A stretch of DNA of 64,000 bases from Christensenella tenuis. Its GTDB lineage: Bacteria; Bacillota; Clostridia; Christensenellales; Christensenellaceae. A model generated the notes under the pieces. It did no database searches, was not told the origin of the DNA, and was given only the letters and a program-made list of their open reading frames with translations. This document shows, in pieces, positions 41,447-50,668 of this stretch (position 1 is the first letter of the stretch; every line of letters starts with the position of its first letter). The position numbers and the translations under genes were made by a program. Location: assembly GCF_014287795.1 (NCBI RefSeq), contig NZ_JACOON010000005.1, positions 186,001-250,000 of the forward strand, in the 5' to 3' direction.

Positions 41447-42172
41447 CTAAAACTCCCAGTCCTTATCCCACAAATTGTAGGTATCCGCCGTCTTGATTGC
41501 ATTGAGCATGTTGTCGGCCGCGCCGGAGTACAGCGTATTCAAATAGTCCACAATCTCTTTTGCCTGTTCGCGCTTGGTGGAGAAGTCAATCGGGCAGGGA
41601 TTTTTTGCAATGGGAATGTCCTGCCTTTTTACCGCGGAAACAATATCCTTCTCCCGCAGGAACACAAACGGGCGAATAAGCGTGATATCCCTGCGTGAAA
41701 GATAAGATTTGGGCGAGAAGGTATTCATGCGGCCTTCATACATCAGGCTCATAAGCAGCGTCTCGATTACGTCGTCGCCGTGATGCGCGAACGCGGCCTT
41801 GGTACAGGCAAGCTCCTTTGCCTTTTCGTAAAAAGCCCCTTTGCGCATTTTGGCGCATAGGGAACAGGGGTTTTTTTCTTTACGGATACCAAACACGATT
41901 TCTGAAATATTTGTCTTCAGTATATGCAGGGAAATGCCAAGAGTATCCGCGTATTTTTGCATAACGTCCGTGGCATAGTTCCCAAACCCGAGATCAACGG
42001 TAATGGCCAGTAAATCATAGTCTTTTTTCGCGTAATTTTGGTATAAATGAAGCGCGTACAGCAGCAGCATTGAATCTTTTCCGCCGGACAGCCCGACGGC
42101 AACGCGGTCTCCTGGGGCAATCATGGAAAAGCGTTCGTCCGCCCTGCGCAGTGCGCCCAATATTTTTCTCAT
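41447..42172 (-). CDS. TtcA-like tRNA 2-thiolation protein (PP-loop ATPase)
   Basis: A 241-residue PP-loop protein. VAVGLSGGKDSMLLLYAL (ATP loop), PCSLCAKMRKGAF (CxxC cluster ligands), FAHHGDDVIETLLMSLMYEGRM and KNPCPIDF (third Cys) are the signatures of TtcA/TtuA-type Fe-S thiolases that make 2-thiocytidine-32 or related thio bases in tRNA. ATG at 42172 chosen because AAGGA lies nine bases upstream; TTG at 42178 is too close. Proteins of this length in Clostridia are often annotated only as TtcA family, so substrate is not certain. Confidence 0.88.
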   Translation of the reverse strand: MRKILGALRRADERFSMIAPGDRVAVGLSGGKDSMLLLYALHLYQNYAKKDYDLLAITVDLGFGNYATDVMQKYADTLGISLHILKTNISEIVFGIRKEKNPCSLCAKMRKGAFYEKAKELACTKAAFAHHGDDVIETLLMSLMYEGRMNTFSPKSYLSRRDITLIRPFVFLREKDIVSAVKRQDIPIAKNPCPIDFSTKREQAKEIVDYLNTLYSGAADNMLNAIKTADTYNLWDKDWEF

Positions 42173-42276
42173 CGGCAAAAATCCTTAATAGTTTCTAAAC
42201 AAGCTTTGCATTTCATTGAAATTATACCACAGATATAGTATCATTGGTGTTGATTTTGTGGAAAAGGGGTAATTTT

Positions 42277-42753
42277 ATGGTTCCTGCAAGCAGTCTTTGG
42301 ACCGTATTCGGCACATCCATCCTGCCGATTATAGAGCTCAAGGGGGCGATTCCGCTTGGCCTCGGGCTGGGCGTACCGTTCTGGACAACCTATTTTATTG
42401 CGCTTTTAGGCTCATGCCTTCCCGCGCCGTTCATTGTATTTTTTATTGAAAAGATCATTCGGTGGATGCAGGGGAGCAAAGTAAAGCTATTCAACCGTTT
42501 TGCCAACTGGCTGATGGGAAAGGTGGATAAACACAAAGGAAACATTGAAAAATACGGCTATCTCGGCGTATTTATTTTTGTCGCTATCCCTCTTCCGGGA
42601 ACGGGCGTGTGGACGGGATCCCTTATTGCGAGCGTGCTTGGATTAAAACCTGCCAAGGCAATCCCGCTGGTGATTCTTGGAAATTGTGTTGCCGGCTTTA
42701 TTATGCTCATGCTGTCGAGCATTTTTTTCCCAGGTATGGTGCCATGGGCGTAA
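42277..42753 (+). CDS. Small multidrug-export-type membrane protein
   Basis: A 158-residue protein of the Sm_multidrug_ex (COG2426) family. Hydrophobic segments lie at about 8-30 (TSILPIIELKGAIPLGLGLG, with the conserved E-L-K-G-A), 33-55, 92-115 (YLGVFIFVAIPLPGTGVWTG) and 125-150. A basic amphipathic loop (KVKLFNRFANWLMGKVDKHK) separates the halves. The fold resembles half of a DedA protein. Actual transport substrate is unproven. AAAAGGGG precedes ATG. Confidence 0.85.
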   Translation: MVPASSLWTVFGTSILPIIELKGAIPLGLGLGVPFWTTYFIALLGSCLPAPFIVFFIEKIIRWMQGSKVKLFNRFANWLMGKVDKHKGNIEKYGYLGVFIFVAIPLPGTGVWTGSLIASVLGLKPAKAIPLVILGNCVAGFIMLMLSSIFFPGMVPWA

Positions 42754-42769
42754 GATTCGGAAAAGGCAG

Positions 42770-42803
42770 AAAGCAGGGGGCAATCTTAGCCCCCTGCTTT
42801 ATA
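42770..42803 (+). terminator. Terminator of the exporter gene
   Basis: AAGCAGGGGG..CCCCCTGCTTTAT, ten pairs. Confidence 0.8.
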
Positions 42804-42865
42804 CTTTTCCCGCCTGCAAAATTGGTAAATGAATATAAATTTTCAAAAGAAGAGAGAAAAAAACC

Positions 42866-42894
42866 TTGCCCAAATAGATATGGCACTGTATAAT
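42866..42894 (+). promoter_or_regulatory. Promoter of the cobalamin-transport operon
   Basis: TTGCCC, 17-base spacer, TATAAT, placing the transcript start near 42901, just before the riboswitch. Confidence 0.75.
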
Positions 42895-42927
42895 AATACA
42901 TTACGGAATTAATTGAATATTGTTTTT

Positions 42928-43084
42928 GCTTGCGACCGGCTTTGCCGGTCAGGGAAACGGGTGAGAATCCCGTACGGTACCGCCGCTGTAAGGACGGAGC
43001 GGCTATCCAATTGCCACTGGGAGACTGGGAAGGCGGATAGCTTGCAAGGATGTTCGAGTCAGAAGACCGGCTTGCAAAATGACG
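42928..43084 (+). promoter_or_regulatory. Cobalamin riboswitch
   Basis: The core of the B12-sensing aptamer can be read in order: GGGAAACGGGTGAGAATCCC, GTACGGTACCGCCGCTGTAA, GGACGGAGC, the B12 box GCCACTGGGAGACTGGGAAG with GGC, and GAGTCAGAAGACCGG. The opening CGACCGGC..GCCGGTC hairpin and closing parts complete it. It precedes a terminator and the importer genes, so bound cobalamin should stop transcription. Confidence 0.95.
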
Positions 43085-43138
43085 ATTGGATGGTTTGCGA
43101 GTTACAGACTAAGATCGACAGAAAAGTATCATTTGTAA

Positions 43139-43182
43139 AAAACGGGCAAATGCGGGAAAATTACTGCATTTGCCCATTTTTT
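43139..43182 (+). terminator. Riboswitch-controlled terminator
   Basis: GGGCAAATGC (43144-43153) pairs with GCATTTGCCC (43166-43175), then TTTTTT, between aptamer and the first gene. It is the expression platform switch. Confidence 0.85.
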
Positions 43183-43250
43183 ATTTGAGGCACGGTGCGC
43201 CTGCGCAAAAGACGGATGCGCCCAGTATTTGAATTTAGAGGAGAGAAGAA

Positions 43251-44312
43251 ATGAAAAAAACGTTAAAGGGCATTCTTTGCATCGCGCTTGCAGCGGTGCT
43301 GGCCTTCGGGGCTGCGGCATGCGGCGCCGGGACGGAAACGGGAACATCTGCGTCCGAGGCGGCCGGGCAAACAACGTCGTCCGCTCCGGAGGCTTCGGCA
43401 GCAGCGGAAGCCACGGCTGATACTGTATTTCCCTTTGAGCTTACAACGTACGAAGATGCTGTCGTTACGTTCACCCACGTTCCGGAGCGTGTGATTGCGG
43501 CAAACGTGAACACAGGCGAGCAACTGATGGCGCTCGGCCTTGGCGATAAGATTATTGCGACATGCTCCAATAACGCTCGAGTAGCGGAGGAATACCGCGA
43601 GGAATATGAATCCAAACCGAGTCTTACGGATAAAGGTCAGCCATCCTTTGAAGTCGTGATGGACCTTGATCCGGATTTTATCTATGGCCGCAGTTCGGCC
43701 TTTGGTAAAAAAGGCGTCGCATCACACGATACACTCTCGGAAAACGGTATCATGTCGCTGTCCTCTATCGAAGGGTATAAGCTCGGCGCAGATGTGGAAG
43801 ACGTTTATCAGGACTTTTATAACCTCGGCAAGATCTTTCAGGTAGAAGATAAGGCAAATGAAGTGGTGGACGAAATGAAAGCGAGGATCACGGCCGTAGA
43901 GGAAAAAGTAAAGGACGTGGAGCCCGTTAAGGTATTCAACTTTGATTCGGAGATGGACGGCGGAGCGTATACGCCGGGCAATAATTTCACCTCCAAGCTG
44001 ATCCGTCACGCGGGCGGGGTCAACGTGTTTGAAGATTTGGAGAACACTTGGAACACGGTCAGTTGGGAAGCGGTCGTAGAAGCGGATCCGGACGTTATTA
44101 TTATCAATGACTACGGCAACACGACGCTTGAGGAAAAGATCGAGCAGTTAAAGACGAATCCCGCGCTTTCCGGTCTCAAAGCGGTACAGGAAGAAAACTT
44201 TATTATAGTAGAACTGCCCGAGGTATTTGCAAGCGCGCGTATCGCGGGGACGGTTGAAAAATTTGCCAAGACATTTCATCCAGAACTGTTTACTGAAGAG
44301 GAGGAAGGATAA
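43251..44312 (+). CDS. btuF: Cobalamin-type ABC transporter substrate-binding lipoprotein, copy 1
   Basis: A 353-residue lipoprotein. Signal with lipobox-like GAAACG (Cys about 24), then a Ser/Ala/Glu linker and a BtuF/FhuD-type helical-backbone binding domain: VTFTHVPERVIAANVNTGEQ, LMALGLGDKIIATC, VMDLDPDFIYGRSS and ADPDVIIINDYG. GAGGAGAGAAG precedes ATG. Control by a cobalamin riboswitch argues for B12 or another corrinoid rather than iron siderophore as ligand. The next gene is a near copy. Its stop overlaps the next start by one base. Confidence 0.88.
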   Translation: MKKTLKGILCIALAAVLAFGAAACGAGTETGTSASEAAGQTTSSAPEASAAAEATADTVFPFELTTYEDAVVTFTHVPERVIAANVNTGEQLMALGLGDKIIATCSNNARVAEEYREEYESKPSLTDKGQPSFEVVMDLDPDFIYGRSSAFGKKGVASHDTLSENGIMSLSSIEGYKLGADVEDVYQDFYNLGKIFQVEDKANEVVDEMKARITAVEEKVKDVEPVKVFNFDSEMDGGAYTPGNNFTSKLIRHAGGVNVFEDLENTWNTVSWEAVVEADPDVIIINDYGNTTLEEKIEQLKTNPALSGLKAVQEENFIIVELPEVFASARIAGTVEKFAKTFHPELFTEEEEG

Positions 44313-45361
44313 TGAAAAAAACATTAAAGAGTATTCTTTGCATCGCGCTTGTAGCGGTGCTGGCTTTCGGGGCTGCGGCATGCGGCGCCGGAACGGAAAC
44401 GGGAACATCTGCGCCCGAGGCGGCCGGGCAAACAACGTTGTCCGCTCCGGAGGCTTCGGCAGCGGCGGAAGCCACGGCTGATGCTGTATTTCCCTTTGAG
44501 CTTACAACGTACGAAGATGCTGTCGTTACGTTCACCCACGTTCCGGAGCGTGTGATTGCGGCAAACCCGAACGCGGGCGAGGAACTGATGGCGCTTGGGC
44601 TTGGCGATAAGATTATTGCCACAAGTTATAACAATGCTCAGGTAGCGGAGGAATACCGCGAGGAGTATGAATCCAAGCCAAGCCTAACCGAAGAGGGGCA
44701 GCCTTCACTTGAGGTTGTACTGGACCTTGATCCGGATTTCATCTATGGCCGCAGCTCCGCATTTGGAAAAAACGGTATTGCATCACATGATACACTCACA
44801 GAAAACGGCATCATGTCACTGTCATCTATCGAAGGTTATAAGCTTGGGGCAGATGTAGAAGATGTCTACCAGGATTTCTATAACCTTGGGAAGATTTTCC
44901 AGGTAGAAGATAAGGCAAATGAAATCGTAGACGAAATGAAAGCGAAAATTTCTGCCGTAGAAGAAAAGGTAAAAGATGTGGAGCCCGTAAAGGTATTTAA
45001 TTTCGATATGGAGATGGACGGCGGAGCTTATACCCCGGGCAACAACTTTACTTCCAAGCTGATCCGTCACGCGGGAGGAGTCAATGTATTTGAAGACTTG
45101 GAGAAGACATGGAACACGGTCAGTTGGGAAGCGGTCGTGGAGGCGGATCCAGACATCATTGTCATCAATGATTACAGCGGGACGCCTCTTGAAGAAAAAA
45201 TCGAACAACTAAAGACGAATCCCGCGCTTTCCGGCCTTAAAGCGGTGCAGGAGGAAAATTTCCTTGTGATCACGCTGCCGGAGGTATTCGCAAGCGCACG
45301 GATAGCGGATACGATCGAAAAATTTGCCAAGGGTTTCCACCCGGACCTGTTTGCTGACTAA
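44312..45361 (+). CDS. btuF: Cobalamin-type ABC transporter substrate-binding lipoprotein, copy 2
   Basis: A 349-residue tandem duplicate of the preceding gene. The first 250 bases are almost identical in DNA, later parts differ by scattered substitutions (for example VNTGEQ becomes PNAGEE, CSNNARV becomes SYNNAQV), suggesting recent duplication or gene conversion at the 5' end with change in the ligand-facing loops. Same lipobox and fold. GGAGGAAGG inside the end of copy 1 is the ribosome binding site. The pair may bind different corrinoids for one permease. Confidence 0.88.
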   Translation: MKKTLKSILCIALVAVLAFGAAACGAGTETGTSAPEAAGQTTLSAPEASAAAEATADAVFPFELTTYEDAVVTFTHVPERVIAANPNAGEELMALGLGDKIIATSYNNAQVAEEYREEYESKPSLTEEGQPSLEVVLDLDPDFIYGRSSAFGKNGIASHDTLTENGIMSLSSIEGYKLGADVEDVYQDFYNLGKIFQVEDKANEIVDEMKAKISAVEEKVKDVEPVKVFNFDMEMDGGAYTPGNNFTSKLIRHAGGVNVFEDLEKTWNTVSWEAVVEADPDIIVINDYSGTPLEEKIEQLKTNPALSGLKAVQEENFLVITLPEVFASARIADTIEKFAKGFHPDLFAD

Positions 45362-45362
45362 T

Positions 45363-46421
45363 ATGAAAAAACTAAGCGTCTATGCAAAAGAAAATACGAC
45401 GCTGTGCTGCATCGTTTTAGGGGTGATCCTGCTCCTGTCCGTCATCCTGTGCATTGGAATAGGGCCGGTTGGGATTTCCTTTGATACGGTGTGGAACGTG
45501 ATGTTCGGCAAACTGCTGGGGACGGATATCTCCGCTGTGGCGGAAAATACGCAGAATATCGTGTGGCATTTGCGGACGCCGCGCGTATTGCTTGGCGCTA
45601 TGGTGGGGGCGGGGCTTTCTCTTGCTGGTGTCGCCATGCAGGCTCTGACCAAAAATCCGCTCGCAGATCCATATGTGCTCGGAATTTCTTCAGGTGCGTA
45701 TTTTGGCGCGACAATCGCCATTATTTTCGGCGGATTTGCCATTTTTGGTTTATTCAAGGTACAGACAGGCGCTTTCCTGGGATCAATGCTTGCCATTACA
45801 GTCGTCTATGCGTTTTCACGAAGCGGACGTTCGGTAACGCCCATTACGCTCATTCTTGTCGGTATGGCGGTGGCTGCCATGTTTGGCGCTTTTGCAAATT
45901 TTGTGGTCTATAATGCGCCCGATGATACGAAAATACGGGAAACAAGTTTTTGGCTGCTCGGGGGAATTGCGGGTGTACAGTGGACGGAGCTTATCCCGAT
46001 TGCTATTGTAACCGGGCCGGGAATTATCGCTATGTCCTGCCTTTCCGCTCCTCTCAACGCAATGATGATGGGTGATGGCGCTGCGGTGACGCTGGGTGTA
46101 AATCTTACTCTGGTACGCAATATCTTGATTGTGGTTACGGCGATCCTCACTGGCGTTACGGTTGCGGTCGCAGGCTGCATCGGTTTCGTGGGATTGGTAA
46201 TTCCCCATATTGTACGGTCGCTTGTGGGCGCGGACCATAGAAAAGTGATTCCGCTCTCTGTCCTGATTGGCGCGATTTTTTTAATCTGGGTGGATGTGGG
46301 CGCGCGTATGTTCGACGCGCCCAAGGAAATTCCGATTGGGATTCTGACATCCATGATTGGCGCGCCACTCTTCCTGTGGATGCTCAAAGCGAGAAAATAT
46401 TCATTTGGGGAAAAAGCATGA
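45363..46421 (+). CDS. btuC: FecCD-family ABC permease (cobalamin/corrinoid)
   Basis: A 352-residue ten-helix permease. LRTPRVLLGAMVGAGLSLAGVAMQALTKNPLADPYVLGISSGA (split by me) is the family hallmark near the first helices, followed by GSMLAITVVYAF, ILVGMAVAAMFGA, SFWLLGGIAG, CIGFVGLVIPHIVRSLVGADHR (ATPase-contact loop) and the final GILTSMIGAPLFLWML. ATG starts two bases after the binding-protein stop, with no good site of its own, so translation is probably coupled. The dimer forms the B12 channel. Confidence 0.92.
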   Translation: MKKLSVYAKENTTLCCIVLGVILLLSVILCIGIGPVGISFDTVWNVMFGKLLGTDISAVAENTQNIVWHLRTPRVLLGAMVGAGLSLAGVAMQALTKNPLADPYVLGISSGAYFGATIAIIFGGFAIFGLFKVQTGAFLGSMLAITVVYAFSRSGRSVTPITLILVGMAVAAMFGAFANFVVYNAPDDTKIRETSFWLLGGIAGVQWTELIPIAIVTGPGIIAMSCLSAPLNAMMMGDGAAVTLGVNLTLVRNILIVVTAILTGVTVAVAGCIGFVGLVIPHIVRSLVGADHRKVIPLSVLIGAIFLIWVDVGARMFDAPKEIPIGILTSMIGAPLFLWMLKARKYSFGEKA

Positions 46422-47182
46422 GTAAGGAAACGGTTCTAAATATCCACGAACTGGAATATGCGGTGCGCGACTTCAAAATATTGAAAAAGGTATCGCTCGA
46501 GGTAAAAAAAGGCGAATTTGTAGGCGTTATTGGTCCAAATGGGAGCGGAAAATCTACGTTGCTGAAAAATATTTACAAGGTTGCCGTACCTGATAGGGGC
46601 AAGATCTATGTAAACGGCTGTGACCTCGCTCACATGACCAATCGCCAGATGGCACGGGAGATTGCGGTTGTTGCGCAGGAAAACAATACGAATTTTGATT
46701 TTACGGTGGAGGAAGTCGTCGCCATGGGGCGGTATCCGTATAAAAGGATGATGGAGCCGCTTTCGGACAGCGATATTGCCGCCGTGCAGCAAATGGTACG
46801 CACGGTGGAGATGGAGGATTTCTTGAAAAGCAGCTTTTTGAACCTGTCCGGCGGAGAAAAGCAGCGGGTGCTCATCGCCCGTGCTCTTGTTCAGGATACC
46901 GGGTTGATTATACTCGACGAGCCGACCAATCATCTTGACATCGGCAGTCAGATCAGGACATTGCAATTGATGAAAAATTCAGGAAAAACAATCCTTGCCG
47001 CGTTGCACGACCTTGGTATTGCATCGAAGTACTGCGACCGTATCTACGTGATGTTTGAAGGAAAAATCCTATGTAAGGGAAAGCCGGATGAAATTATTAA
47101 TGCAGAACTGATCGAAAAACTTTACGGTGTTCATGCCGAGGTGTTCGGGCACCATGGCCGCACTTTTATTGATTATCAGTAA
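46418..47182 (+). CDS. btuD: ABC transporter ATPase of the cobalamin importer
   Basis: A 254-residue FepC/BtuD-type ATPase. Walker A GPNGSGKST (about 37-45), Q-loop VVAQENNTN, signature LSGGEKQR, Walker B LIILDEPTNHLD and the switch His in ALHDLGIA. Start ATGA overlaps the permease stop. It powers import by the permease dimer. Last gene of the riboswitch-controlled operon. Confidence 0.93.
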   Translation: MSKETVLNIHELEYAVRDFKILKKVSLEVKKGEFVGVIGPNGSGKSTLLKNIYKVAVPDRGKIYVNGCDLAHMTNRQMAREIAVVAQENNTNFDFTVEEVVAMGRYPYKRMMEPLSDSDIAAVQQMVRTVEMEDFLKSSFLNLSGGEKQRVLIARALVQDTGLIILDEPTNHLDIGSQIRTLQLMKNSGKTILAALHDLGIASKYCDRIYVMFEGKILCKGKPDEIINAELIEKLYGVHAEVFGHHGRTFIDYQ

Positions 47183-47211
47183 AAGTGTTCAAATAAAACT
47201 GGAAAAAAGCG

Positions 47212-47240
47212 ATAGATACGGCAATGTATCTATTTTTTTA
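47212..47240 (+). terminator. Terminator of the cobalamin importer operon
   Basis: ATAGATAC-ggcaat-GTATCTAT followed by TTTTTT. Confidence 0.7.
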
Positions 47241-47243
47241 CCA

Positions 47244-47272
47244 TTGAAAAGGGAAAATCCCTTTGGTATAAT
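47244..47272 (+). promoter_or_regulatory. Promoter of metK-recD2-comF
   Basis: TTGAAA, 17-base spacer, TATAAT; AAAGGG-aaaat-CCCTTT lies inside the spacer. No SAM riboswitch sequence is visible between it and metK. Confidence 0.8.
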
Positions 47273-47324
47273 AAGTAATTAGTGAAATCATACATTTTTG
47301 TGTATCAATAAATGGAGGAACAAT

Positions 47325-48497
47325 ATGAGAAGATTATTTACTTCGGAATCCGTTACGGAAGGGCATCCGGATAAGGTATGCGACCAGATTTCGGATTCTG
47401 TGCTGGACGCAATTTTGGAACAGGACCCGAATGCCCGCGTGGCATGTGAAACGGCGGTTAATACGGGCCTCGTGCTTGTTACCGGTGAAATTACAACAAA
47501 TGCGTATGTGGACATCGCAAAAATTGCCCGCGAAACAATCAAGCAAATTGGCTTTGACAAAGCGGATTATGGGTTCGACGGTGAAACGTGCGGCGTGATT
47601 ACGTCTATCGACGAACAGTCGCCGGATATCGCGATGGGCGTTGACAAAGCGCTTGAAACGCGTGAGAACCAGGATGATGCGGAAAACGGTGCAGGCGACC
47701 AGGGCATGATGTTTGGTTACGCATGCAATGAGACGCCTGAATTCATGCCGATGCCGATCTATCTTGCGCACAGGCTTTCCCGCCGCCTTGCGGAGGTGAG
47801 GAAAAACGGTACGCTCGATTATCTCCGTCCGGACGGAAAATCCCAGGTGACGGTTGAATACGATGAGAATTGGAACCCGGTTCGTGTGGATGCGGTCGTC
47901 ATTTCAACCCAGCATGATCCGGAAGCGACGCAGGCACAGATCCGGCGCGATATGATCGAGCACGTGATTACTCCTATGATTCCCGCGGATATGATGGATG
48001 ACGATACGAAAATCTATGTCAACCCGACAGGACGCTTCGTGATTGGCGGACCGAAGGGAGACAGCGGACTCACGGGCCGTAAAATTATTGTCGATACATA
48101 CGGCGGCATGGGCCGTCATGGCGGCGGCGCGTTCTCGGGCAAGGATCCGTCCAAGGTAGACCGGAGCGCGGCTTACGCGGCGCGCTATGTGGCGAAGAAC
48201 GTGGTTGCGGCAGGCCTTGCGGACCGCTGCGAAATCCAGCTTGCCTATGCGATCGGCGTAGCGCGTCCGGTATCGGTTTTTGTGGAAACATTCGGCACGG
48301 GCAAAAAACACAGCACGGAAATTGCGGACATCGTGACAAAGCTGTTTGACCTTCGCCCGAAAGCGATTATCGAAAAGTTGCAGCTGAGAAAGCCCATTTA
48401 TCGCCAGACCGCGGCATACGGCCACTTTGGAAGAGATGATCTGGATCTGCCGTGGGAGAGGCTTGACATGGTTGAGGCCATCAAGAAGGAAATTTGA
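47325..48497 (+). CDS. metK: S-adenosylmethionine synthetase
   Basis: A 390-residue enzyme making SAM from Met and ATP. TSESVTEGHPDKVCDQISD (ATP and Mg ligands), GAGDQGMMFGYA (nucleotide and Met binding), GRFVIGGPKGDSGLTGRKI, and GGGAFSGKDPSKVDRSAAYA are the family's fixed motifs. GGAGG precedes ATG by six bases. Overlaps recD2 by four bases, so SAM synthesis is co-transcribed with a helicase and ComF gene; that grouping is positional, not functional. Confidence 0.97.
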   Translation: MRRLFTSESVTEGHPDKVCDQISDSVLDAILEQDPNARVACETAVNTGLVLVTGEITTNAYVDIAKIARETIKQIGFDKADYGFDGETCGVITSIDEQSPDIAMGVDKALETRENQDDAENGAGDQGMMFGYACNETPEFMPMPIYLAHRLSRRLAEVRKNGTLDYLRPDGKSQVTVEYDENWNPVRVDAVVISTQHDPEATQAQIRRDMIEHVITPMIPADMMDDDTKIYVNPTGRFVIGGPKGDSGLTGRKIIVDTYGGMGRHGGGAFSGKDPSKVDRSAAYAARYVAKNVVAAGLADRCEIQLAYAIGVARPVSVFVETFGTGKKHSTEIADIVTKLFDLRPKAIIEKLQLRKPIYRQTAAYGHFGRDDLDLPWERLDMVEAIKKEI

Positions 48498-50668
48498 GCG
48501 AAGAACTTGAAGGTACGGTTGTAAGCATTATCTATGAAAGCGCGGATGGTTATACCGTGGCGGAAATCGAGGCGGACGAGCCCACTATTGTAGTGGGCAA
48601 CATGCCCGATTTAAAGCCCGGGGAGCGTACGCGCTTTTTTGGTATATTCAAAAACCATGCGAAATACGGCACCCAGTTTGCGGTACAGTCTTACGAAAGC
48701 GCCCTGCCGCATGACCTGAATGATATTGTACTTTTCCTGTCCGGCGGATTCATCAAGGGGCTGGGGGAAGTGCTTGCCACACGCATTGTGGAGGAATTCG
48801 GTGAAGATACGTTTGACGTGATTGAAAACGATCATCGAGAGCTGACGCGGATACGGGGAGTGTCGCGCCGCCTCGCAGACAGTGTACACGGGGCGATGAA
48901 AGAATATGCGCGCAAAAAATACGTCTATTCCGACCTGATGGGCATGGGCCTTACTGCACGGCAGGCGACGGCTGCGGCTGCCGCGCTCGGGGACGATGCG
49001 GCAAAGCTTGTACGGGAGAATCCATATATTCTTATCGAGCATGTGCGCGGCATCGACTTCCTTACAGCAGACCGGATTGCCCTTCATATCGGCGTAGGCG
49101 AAAATTCGCCGTTTCGTATCAAGAACGGCATTTTGAATGTACTGCAAAAGGTACTTGCACAGGGCAGTACCTATGTACGCAGGAAACAGCTGGTTCCACA
49201 CGTCGCAAAAAATTTAAACGTCGCGGAGCCGGAGGTCAATAAAGCGCTTTTGGCTCTTGTGCTTGCCAAGAAAGTCGTTTTAAAAAAATATTATCCGGAT
49301 CAGCAGGTCGTGTTCCTTGCATCTGCCTATCATGCGGAGACGCGGTGCGCCGCGCGTCTTATTGCGCTTGCGAAAACTTCTGCGCCGGACAGCGTTAAAA
49401 ATTTAGACCGGCTGGTGAAAAAGCAAAGCGATGCATTTTCATTGACGGAGGAACAGGAGCGCGCGGTCCGGGCGGCGGTGGAAAACCGCATATGCGTTAT
49501 CACAGGCGGTCCGGGAACAGGCAAAACGACGATCTTGAAAGCAGTGCTGAACATTCTCGGTGGCCTGGGCCTTATGTGCAGCCTTACCGCCCCCACTGGC
49601 CGTGCAGCCAAGAGAATGCAGGAAATGGCGGGCACGCAGGCGGCGACTATCCACCGCTTGCTGGAGTATTCTTATAATGAGGATGAATATAACTGCTATT
49701 TTCGCCGGGATGAGGAAAATCCATTGGAGGCAGACGCGGTCATTGTGGACGAGGTTTCCATGCTGGATGTGTTTCTGTTCCATAACCTCCTGAAGGCGCT
49801 TCCAGAGGGCGCGCGGCTGATTTTGGTGGGCGATGCGGACCAGCTTCCGTCCGTCGGGCCGGGCAACGTAATGGGCGATATCATTGATTCCGGTGTGGTC
49901 CCGTGCGTGAAATTAACGCATCGGTTCCGTAACGCGGGCAGTATTGCGGATGCCGCTTACGATATTCTCAACGGAAAGGTGCCGGAGCTGTGCGACGATT
50001 CCTTTGAATTCCGGGAATGTTCGGGCATAGATGAAGTGCGCGAGCTTTTGTGCGCAGAATATGAAGCTTACGCGAAAAAGGGCGTGGATGTACAGCTGAT
50101 CGCTCCGATTAAGCGGACCGACCTTGGAACCGTGGCGCTTAACTCCGCGATCCGTGAACGGGTGAATCCTGGAAGGGCGGGGAAAGCGGAGATAGTGTTC
50201 GGGGACCGGACGTTCCGCGAGGGAGACCGTGTGATGCAGATAAAGAACAATTATGCACGCGAATGGCGGGATGATACAAACCTCACGCTTGGCGAAGGCG
50301 TGTTCAATGGCGATATCGGCACCGTAACAGGGATTGCGGCGGGTACGGTGGACGTACTTTTTGAAGATATGAAGCGCTGTGAGTACGAGACAATGGCGCT
50401 TTCGGAGTTGGATGGAGCGTATGCTTACACCATCCACAAATCGCAAGGAAGCGAATTCGACGTGATCCTGATGCCTATGATGTATGGAGCACAGCCTTTT
50501 TTAACGCGCAATTTGCTGTATACCGGCGTGACGCGCGCGAAAAAGAAAGTCCTTATTGCGGGCAGCATGCACACATTCCGGCATATGATCGGAAATGTAT
50601 GGCAGGGAAAACGCGCAACGGTATTAAAACGGGAATTGATGTATCTTGACAGGTTGACAAATGGGTAA
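48494..50668 (+). CDS. recD2: RecD2-type 5'-3' DNA helicase
   Basis: A 724-residue RecD2 (RecD-like without RecBC). The N-terminal OB-like and helix-hairpin-helix part (1-310) is the extension that distinguishes RecD2; the helicase core has TGGPGTGKTT (about 338), LTAPTGRAAKRM, VDEVSMLD, GDADQLPSVGPG, THRFR and YAYTIHKSQGSEFD. It acts in repair and fork restart. TTG start in a TTGA overlap with metK, with AGAAGGAA upstream. Its end overlaps comF by eight bases. Confidence 0.95.
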   Translation: MSEELEGTVVSIIYESADGYTVAEIEADEPTIVVGNMPDLKPGERTRFFGIFKNHAKYGTQFAVQSYESALPHDLNDIVLFLSGGFIKGLGEVLATRIVEEFGEDTFDVIENDHRELTRIRGVSRRLADSVHGAMKEYARKKYVYSDLMGMGLTARQATAAAAALGDDAAKLVRENPYILIEHVRGIDFLTADRIALHIGVGENSPFRIKNGILNVLQKVLAQGSTYVRRKQLVPHVAKNLNVAEPEVNKALLALVLAKKVVLKKYYPDQQVVFLASAYHAETRCAARLIALAKTSAPDSVKNLDRLVKKQSDAFSLTEEQERAVRAAVENRICVITGGPGTGKTTILKAVLNILGGLGLMCSLTAPTGRAAKRMQEMAGTQAATIHRLLEYSYNEDEYNCYFRRDEENPLEADAVIVDEVSMLDVFLFHNLLKALPEGARLILVGDADQLPSVGPGNVMGDIIDSGVVPCVKLTHRFRNAGSIADAAYDILNGKVPELCDDSFEFRECSGIDEVRELLCAEYEAYAKKGVDVQLIAPIKRTDLGTVALNSAIRERVNPGRAGKAEIVFGDRTFREGDRVMQIKNNYAREWRDDTNLTLGEGVFNGDIGTVTGIAAGTVDVLFEDMKRCEYETMALSELDGAYAYTIHKSQGSEFDVILMPMMYGAQPFLTRNLLYTGVTRAKKKVLIAGSMHTFRHMIGNVWQGKRATVLKRELMYLDRLTNG

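Noticed and set aside
47273..47324. SAM riboswitch before metK
   Set aside because: Only about 50 bases separate promoter and start codon, too short, and no aptamer motif is present.
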